Source: Prochlorococcus sp. MIT 1223 (GTDB lineage Bacteria; Cyanobacteriota; Cyanobacteriia; PCC-6307; Cyanobiaceae). From it: a stretch of DNA of 64,000 bases. Positions 59,806-64,000 of this stretch are shown here, in pieces. The stretch spans positions 1,454,865-1,518,864 of the forward strand of contig NZ_CP139303.1 in assembly GCF_034092465.1 (NCBI RefSeq), given 5' to 3'. Each line of letters starts with the position of its first letter. Positions within the stretch are counted from its first letter, which is position 1. A model generated the notes under the pieces. It was given only the letters and a program-made list of their open reading frames with translations. It ran no database searches and was not told the origin of the DNA. The position numbers were made by a program, and so were the translations under genes.

Positions 59806-61065
59806 TTAATTAACACATCCAGAGTTCTTTAGTGAAGGAAGCTGAAGGCTGCTCAACCATGAGCAGAGGATAAATAAGCTGGAACACCACAAACAAATCT
59901 GCATGCCTAAATAAGGAGTATCTCCCAGTACAAACAAAACTCCTGAAAGAAGCGTCCCAAGAAGCCTGCCTGCCGCATTTGCCATGTAATAGAAGCCAAC
60001 GTTGAGGCTTACATTCTCAACATCTGTATAAGCCAAAACCATGAATGAATGGATAGAAGAATTCATTGCGAAAACTATTCCGAACGCAATTAAACCAGCA
60101 GTAATGGCAATGCTTGGATCATTCTGTCTCCATAATGCAATGGCTATTAGTCCAGGTATCCCCATCAGCAAAGCACTCCAGAACTGAACCGTTGAAACTC
60201 CTGGGCTCGACTTCTTCCCCCAAAGATTTCTTAAAGTTGGGACCAATGCTTGTACAAAACCGTAGCCAATAATCCATAGGCCTAGGAAAGCTCCAATCTC
60301 AGAGAAGTTCCAATTAAGTGATGTCTCGAGGAAAACAGGTAATGCGACTACGAACCACACATCTCTAGCTCCGAAGAGAAAGAAACGTGCAGTCGAGAGA
60401 GTGTTAATTCCTTTTGATTTTGAGAAAAGGTCCTTAAATATTGGTTTTTCCTTCATCCGTCCAATATCACCCGGCAAGATCAATGTCATAAGAAATGACA
60501 ACGCCAAGCCAATCGCCATTACCCCAACCGCTTTATTAAAACCAAAGCCAGTTAGTAATGCTCCACCTAGGAAAAACCCAACACCCTTTAGTGCATTCTT
60601 TGATCCTGTTAAAACAGCAACCCATTTGAACAACTTCCTTTTCCCTTTTTGTTCTTCTTCAGGGGTTTCAGGTACGACTGTTTTGATAGCACTCTTTGCA
60701 CTCATTTTGTTGAGGTCTTTAGCAATACCACTAATTGCTTGCGCAACCATGACATAACTAACGCTTAGAAATTTCGGCCAACTTGCAGCAACAGGAACCA
60801 GCATCAAAAGAGCACTGATTTGAAGAAGTGTGCCTGCCCAGAGAGTTAGTCGTAGGCCATATCGAGCACCAATCCAGCCGCCATAGAGATTAGTAATGAC
60901 CCCAAAGAACTCATAAAACAAAAAAAGAAATGCAATCTCTAAAGCTGTATAGCCAAGTTGATGAAAATGAAAAACCACCAACATGCGAAGTGCGCCATCT
61001 GTCAGAGTGAACGCCCAATAATTTGTAGTAACGATCCCGTATTGCTGAAGAGATGATAATTTCAT
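59806..61065 (-). CDS. arsJ: ArsJ-type major facilitator efflux protein
   Basis: 419 residues with about 12 hydrophobic helices. The segments NYWAFTLTDGALRMLVV, FLFYEFFGVITNLYGGW and QAISGIAKDLNKMSAKS match what I remember of ArsJ. ArsJ exports 1-arseno-3-phosphoglycerate made by a partner GAPDH. No GAPDH gene lies beside it here, so it must use the housekeeping enzyme or a distant copy. It fills its own cassette between R8 and R9. Confidence 0.85.
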   Translation of the reverse strand: MKLSSLQQYGIVTTNYWAFTLTDGALRMLVVFHFHQLGYTALEIAFLFLFYEFFGVITNLYGGWIGARYGLRLTLWAGTLLQISALLMLVPVAASWPKFLSVSYVMVAQAISGIAKDLNKMSAKSAIKTVVPETPEEEQKGKRKLFKWVAVLTGSKNALKGVGFFLGGALLTGFGFNKAVGVMAIGLALSFLMTLILPGDIGRMKEKPIFKDLFSKSKGINTLSTARFFLFGARDVWFVVALPVFLETSLNWNFSEIGAFLGLWIIGYGFVQALVPTLRNLWGKKSSPGVSTVQFWSALLMGIPGLIAIALWRQNDPSIAITAGLIAFGIVFAMNSSIHSFMVLAYTDVENVSLNVGFYYMANAAGRLLGTLLSGVLFVLGDTPYLGMQICLWCSSLFILCSWLSSLQLPSLKNSGCVN

Positions 61066-61101
61066 TATTCAAGTGCTTGCTATTACTCAAGGCTCACACT
61101 T

Positions 61102-61260
61102 CATTAGCCAGTAGTTACATTCCTGTTGTGCCATAGGATCTCAGCTTTTAATTGTGATACTTAGAGGTTGTTCTCGGTGTTGAAACCTAAGAATTGCCTG
61201 CATTCTCTTTTCTATTCTTACTCAAATCGAAGAGACTTTCAAAAACAGCTAGAAAGGGGA
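61102..61260 (-). repeat. EVE 5'-end repeat R9
   Basis: Core CATTAGCCAGTAGTTA at 61102-61117; the minus strand reads MAQQECNYWLMKCEP then stop. From 61130 on it is identical to R2. No left word pair is present because the arsJ start occupies that position. Confidence 0.85.
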
Positions 61261-61392
61261 ATAGAAAAGCCTTGCTTTTTCTTGGTATAGGTTTTGGCGA
61301 GTATATAAAAACCGTAAAGCTCAAGGCTTAGATGAGGAGTGATTAATAACTTGTCAAAACAGAGGAAGTTCGAATAAGACTATGAAGTATGT

Positions 61393-61533
61393 CTAATTTT
61401 CATCCTTTTCTTCTAAGACTTTAGGTATCTTTGAATGGTTCAAAAGACCTTCATATGGGTCTAAGTATTCGGAATATAAGATCTCTTCGTAAAGATGAGG
61501 ACTTTTCCCATGAATGTCTTGATTGTCATCCAT
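61393..61533 (-). CDS. 46-residue acidic mini-protein, copy B
   Basis: Identical to the ORF at 43581-43721 (MDDNQDIHGKSPHLYEEIL...). It follows the 50-residue basic ORF by 3 bp. Confidence 0.45.
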   Translation of the reverse strand: MDDNQDIHGKSPHLYEEILYSEYLDPYEGLLNHSKIPKVLEEKDEN

Positions 61534-61536
61534 TGT

Positions 61537-61689
61537 TTAAAGAGATTTCTTAAGGATTGATTGATTGACTTTTAGGTAAGGCTGAAAAGTATTCATTTGA
61601 AAGGTAATTGCAGATGGCTTGGCTTCTTTAAATTTTCTAATAATTGCTTTTCTTATTGAATTTTGCTTCTTCAGACTTATAGCTTCCAT
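61537..61689 (-). CDS. 50-residue basic mini-protein, copy B
   Basis: Identical to the ORF at 43725-43877 (MEAISLKKQNSIRKAIIRKF...). Confidence 0.42.
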   Translation of the reverse strand: MEAISLKKQNSIRKAIIRKFKEAKPSAITFQMNTFQPYLKVNQSILKKSL

Positions 61690-61947
61690 GGTGTTACTTT
61701 TAGGTTGAAATAAATATAATAATCTATTTTTTTGAAGATGTATCTAATGCAACAAAATTATATTATGGAAAGTATTTGTCCTTAAAGACTGACATCTTTG
61801 TGATGAATTATGTAGGGAGAGATACTAAATAGGATATTCATATTTGGATTTTTTCGCTGTTAATAAACAAGAGCATCAATAGCTACAGATATGTTCTCTG
61901 TAACTTTGTTAACTTAATTAGTGTTTAAGACTTATTAGCTTAGAACC

Positions 61948-62040
61948 ATGTCTTTCTCTAATCTTAGAAAAGCTGAAATCTTTAATGGCAGATTGGCTAT
62001 GATTGGAGTTTCTATATTAACTTTGACATCTTTCCTATAG
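61948..62040 (+). CDS. 30-residue Hlip-like mini-protein, copy B
   Basis: Identical to the ORF at 44136-44228; carries the chlorophyll-binding motif AEIFNGRLAMIG and stops after a short helix. Confidence 0.6.
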   Translation: MSFSNLRKAEIFNGRLAMIGVSILTLTSFL

Positions 62041-62072
62041 CTTTATTTATTAAATATTTTTCTTCAAGTTGA

Positions 62073-62270
62073 GTGCTTAAGCTAATGCTATACGAACCAG
62101 GAACTAGAGAGTGCCATGCTTTAATCGAATCAAAGAATCGAATTGAAAGGATTATTTTTGACTTAAATGGGATTGAAAATATTGATCATATTAGTGCTCA
62201 ATTGTTAGCTATTTATAATCAGTTAGAAGGTATACATCAATTATATAGAAGTAAGAGGAAGTTCGAATAA
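62073..62270 (+). CDS. 65-residue hypothetical protein, copy B
   Basis: Identical to the ORF at 44261-44458. The stop again falls in the 11-bp word pair, here of repeat R10. Confidence 0.5.
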   Translation: MLKLMLYEPGTRECHALIESKNRIERIIFDLNGIENIDHISAQLLAIYNQLEGIHQLYRSKRKFE

Positions 62271-62375
62271 AGTTCGAATAAATTTTCCTCAAAAAGAGAG
62301 ATCCCTTGGTATCGCTCAAAGCTCACTCTTCATTAGCCAGTAGTTAACTTCAGTCATATCAAGGGATCTCAGCGA
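62261..62375 (-). repeat. EVE 5'-end repeat R10
   Basis: Word pair GTTCGAATAAA twice at 62261-62282, 48 bp, core CATTAGCCAGTAGTTA at 62331-62346. The minus strand reads MTEVNYWLMKSEL then stop. It has the cleanest inverted repeat of the family: GAGATCCCTTG at 62298-62308 and CAAGGGATCTC at 62360-62370, centred on the core. Confidence 0.88.
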
Positions 62376-62474
62376 AAATTGTTGCTAGTATGAGCCTTCC
62401 TGGAGTGTTTTACTCAAGCGGAAAGCCTACAGTGATTTTAATTGTAAGAATAGATAGATATAACTATTTCAGCC

Positions 62475-63950
62475 TTGAAGATTTTTAGATTAAAAAAAGG
62501 TGCATTGCTCGCTGGCGTTTGTAGTGGTCTTGGGGGGGCATTGGGCGGTAATGCTTATCTCTGGAGAATTGGTTTTGTTATTGGGACTGTAATTTTCCCT
62601 TTGTCGTTAGTGATCTATGCTTTGTTGGCCATTTTTCTCCCTATTAAAAGTATTAAGGATGATGGTGGCTTAGTTGAATTATCTGATATTGATTTACCTG
62701 AAATAGATCAAAGCCTTGCTAGAAAGGAACGTTGGGAAATAATCAAGAAGTCAGGGATCCCTTTAGGTAGCGGGTCAGATTTATATAAAGGTTCTATTAC
62801 ACCTTCTGACTCGATGTTGGCAGATTGGGAAAGACTTATTTTGTTAAGAGGAGCGCAGAATGATCAGGTTGAATATAAAAGTGTTAGTTCAACTGAATAT
62901 CTACAAAAGTATAGTGGGAAAACTTGGGGTGAGATTCTTGGTGAATTAACTGGGGGAGCAACTCTTCTTGATGGCAAGCAAACTTGGCAAATAATCGACG
63001 ACAAAGAGGCGAAGCAAGACTTAGGGAAAATGCTTGCTTGCTGTCAGGCAGAGTTGGCGGGAATGTATGCGACTGGAAACGTTCCTGCTCCAGCTTATTT
63101 TGAGAGAGCAGCAATACTTTTTAGAAAAGACAAGTTATATGAAAAAGAAATTCAGGTTTGTGAGTTTTATATCGATTTAATTACTCAATATTGTGAAATA
63201 TCTAAAAAGCTTGGATGTTCAAAAGGAATTAGAAACTGGGATCGAGCGAGAGAAGGATATGTTGACAAGTTTCGTGTTCGTATAGATAAATCTAGAGTTC
63301 TGCTTGAAAAGCAAAGTCAGAAAAAGCTTCAGCCAAAAACAACTAATTCTAAAAAAAAGAAACTAAATCAATCTAAAACTCAATCTTCCATAGAAATAAT
63401 CACTCCTCCAAAAAATTGGCAGATCAATTTAACTTCTGGAGAGTTAATACTAGATGGAGATTGGCAATTTATTCTTGAGGCAAAATCAGAGAAAGATTAC
63501 GAGATCTATATTTATGAGGTTAAAGACTTCCCCAGACTTTTGAAGATTGGCATCGCAAAAGATTCTTTAAAAAGGAAAGAGTCCTATTACGGTGAATTAC
63601 TTTGGAGAAAAACAATGATTAGACGCAATGCAACTTTAGTTGAATACCTATTTATGCATGCTACTTATCACTTGGCTCATAAGTCTCCTCCTAAATGGAA
63701 TGTAGGGAACTTCCAAGAAGATAATGCGCTGGAAGAATTAACGGATTTCTACTCAAAGGTGGGTATGCAGGCAAAAGGTATAACAGAAGTCCGAAAGATT
63801 TCATTGGATGCTGCCATCTCAACAATTGAAAATATTGAGAATCAATTAACCTCAAAGTTTTTAAGAGATGTAATTCAGAATTTTGCAATTTCCACCTGGT
63901 TAGAAGGAGGTAGGTCAACAGTAAGCGTGACGAAAGATCAGAAGTGGTAA
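62475..63950 (+). CDS. PspC-domain protein fused to a GIY-YIG/T5orf172-like domain
   Basis: 491 residues with a TTG start at 62475. Residues 1-60 are a PspC-type segment (LKKGALLAGVCSGLGGALGG plus a hydrophobic helix). A 230-residue middle part is helical and unassigned, followed by a lysine-rich linker near 285-310. The C-terminal part (about 342-410) reads YIYEVKDFPRLLKIGIAKDS ... NATLVEYLFMHA, which resembles the Y..KIGi..R...E pattern of GIY-YIG-superfamily domains. A membrane-linked nucleic-acid or signalling role is only a guess. Confidence 0.6.
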   Translation: MKIFRLKKGALLAGVCSGLGGALGGNAYLWRIGFVIGTVIFPLSLVIYALLAIFLPIKSIKDDGGLVELSDIDLPEIDQSLARKERWEIIKKSGIPLGSGSDLYKGSITPSDSMLADWERLILLRGAQNDQVEYKSVSSTEYLQKYSGKTWGEILGELTGGATLLDGKQTWQIIDDKEAKQDLGKMLACCQAELAGMYATGNVPAPAYFERAAILFRKDKLYEKEIQVCEFYIDLITQYCEISKKLGCSKGIRNWDRAREGYVDKFRVRIDKSRVLLEKQSQKKLQPKTTNSKKKKLNQSKTQSSIEIITPPKNWQINLTSGELILDGDWQFILEAKSEKDYEIYIYEVKDFPRLLKIGIAKDSLKRKESYYGELLWRKTMIRRNATLVEYLFMHATYHLAHKSPPKWNVGNFQEDNALEELTDFYSKVGMQAKGITEVRKISLDAAISTIENIENQLTSKFLRDVIQNFAISTWLEGGRSTVSVTKDQKW

Positions 63951-64000
63951 TTGGGAATCCAGCTTGAGTTGTAAGAAGCCCACTTCACTTTGCTGGTATT

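Larger units (their letters stand above)
61130..62343. repeat. 1,214-bp exact direct repeat, copy B
   Basis: Identical to 43318-44531 with no gaps. Ends lie inside repeats R9 and R10. Apart from its four mini-ORFs nothing else is seen in the 1.4-kb span between arsJ and the PspC-like gene. Confidence 0.95.

Noticed and set aside
39999-62375. Classical integron or CRISPR array
   Set aside because: No integron integrase is visible, the repeats do not show attC-type GTTRRRY ends, and cassettes contain several genes on both strands. Repeat spacing is irregular and far larger than in CRISPR.

Overview
The window comes from a marine picocyanobacterium, almost certainly Prochlorococcus. The DNA is AT-rich and tightly packed. 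It carries cyanobacterial-type ATP synthase genes (separate b and b' subunits, with beta/epsilon at a second locus), a Ycf65/PSRP-3 ribosomal protein, System II cytochrome c assembly genes, an Hlip-type mini-protein and an NtcA-type site in front of a urea transporter operon. The exact strain cannot be read from the sequence.

Positions 1-40,031 are ordinary core genome: bioF (cut by the window edge), a Ski2-like helicase, fumC, purB, tlyA, glnB (PII), queF, ccsB-ccdA, ftsW, the ATP synthase operon (12.5-18.4 kb), alanine dehydrogenase, nadE-nadD, a DUF697 GTPase, a CNNM/CBS protein, pepP, a HAD protein, PSRP-3, the ATP synthase epsilon/beta pair divergent from groES-groEL, secG, gpmI, pyrR, an Hsp70-like protein, rpoZ, DUF1818, a DUF2811-like gene and an EVE-domain gene. 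The ATP synthase operon has conspicuous RNA hairpins before its first gene and on both sides of the c-subunit gene.

Positions 40,000-64,000 are an accessory island with unusual structure. It starts exactly at the 5' end of the EVE-domain gene (39,555-40,031). Nine further partial copies of that gene's 5' end and upstream region lie in the same orientation, with 16-bp cores at 43,287, 44,519, 44,665, 55,491, 55,853, 58,515, 59,732, 61,102 and 62,331. They divide the island into self-contained cassettes: (1) small membrane proteins, a TPR protein and a trypsin-like protease; (2) four mini-proteins including a 30-residue Hlip-like one; (3) a nearly empty 146-bp unit; (4) the whole urtABCDE-ureABCDEFG urea system; (5) a 63-residue exported peptide; (6) a CobW-like protein with two metallophosphoesterase-like proteins; (7) a cysteine-rich DsrE-like protein, a 68-residue protein and a cysteine-free bL36; (8) an ArsJ-type efflux protein; (9) an exact second copy of cassette 2; (10) a PspC/GIY-YIG-like fusion.

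Six of the repeats carry a tandem pair of 11-bp words starting exactly 70 bp before the core. The words differ between several copies while the spacing does not. Cassettes 6 and 7 carry three Fur/Zur-like operators and look like a zinc-limitation module. The urea cassette has a perfect NtcA-type GTA-N8-TAC site. The 1,214-bp exact direct repeat (43,318-44,531 and 61,130-62,343) flanks the urea and zinc cassettes, so one recombination event could delete them. No recombinase gene is present in the window. My reading is that the EVE gene's 5' end is the target of an undescribed, gene-restoring integration process that builds a cassette array; this is inference from the repeat geometry.
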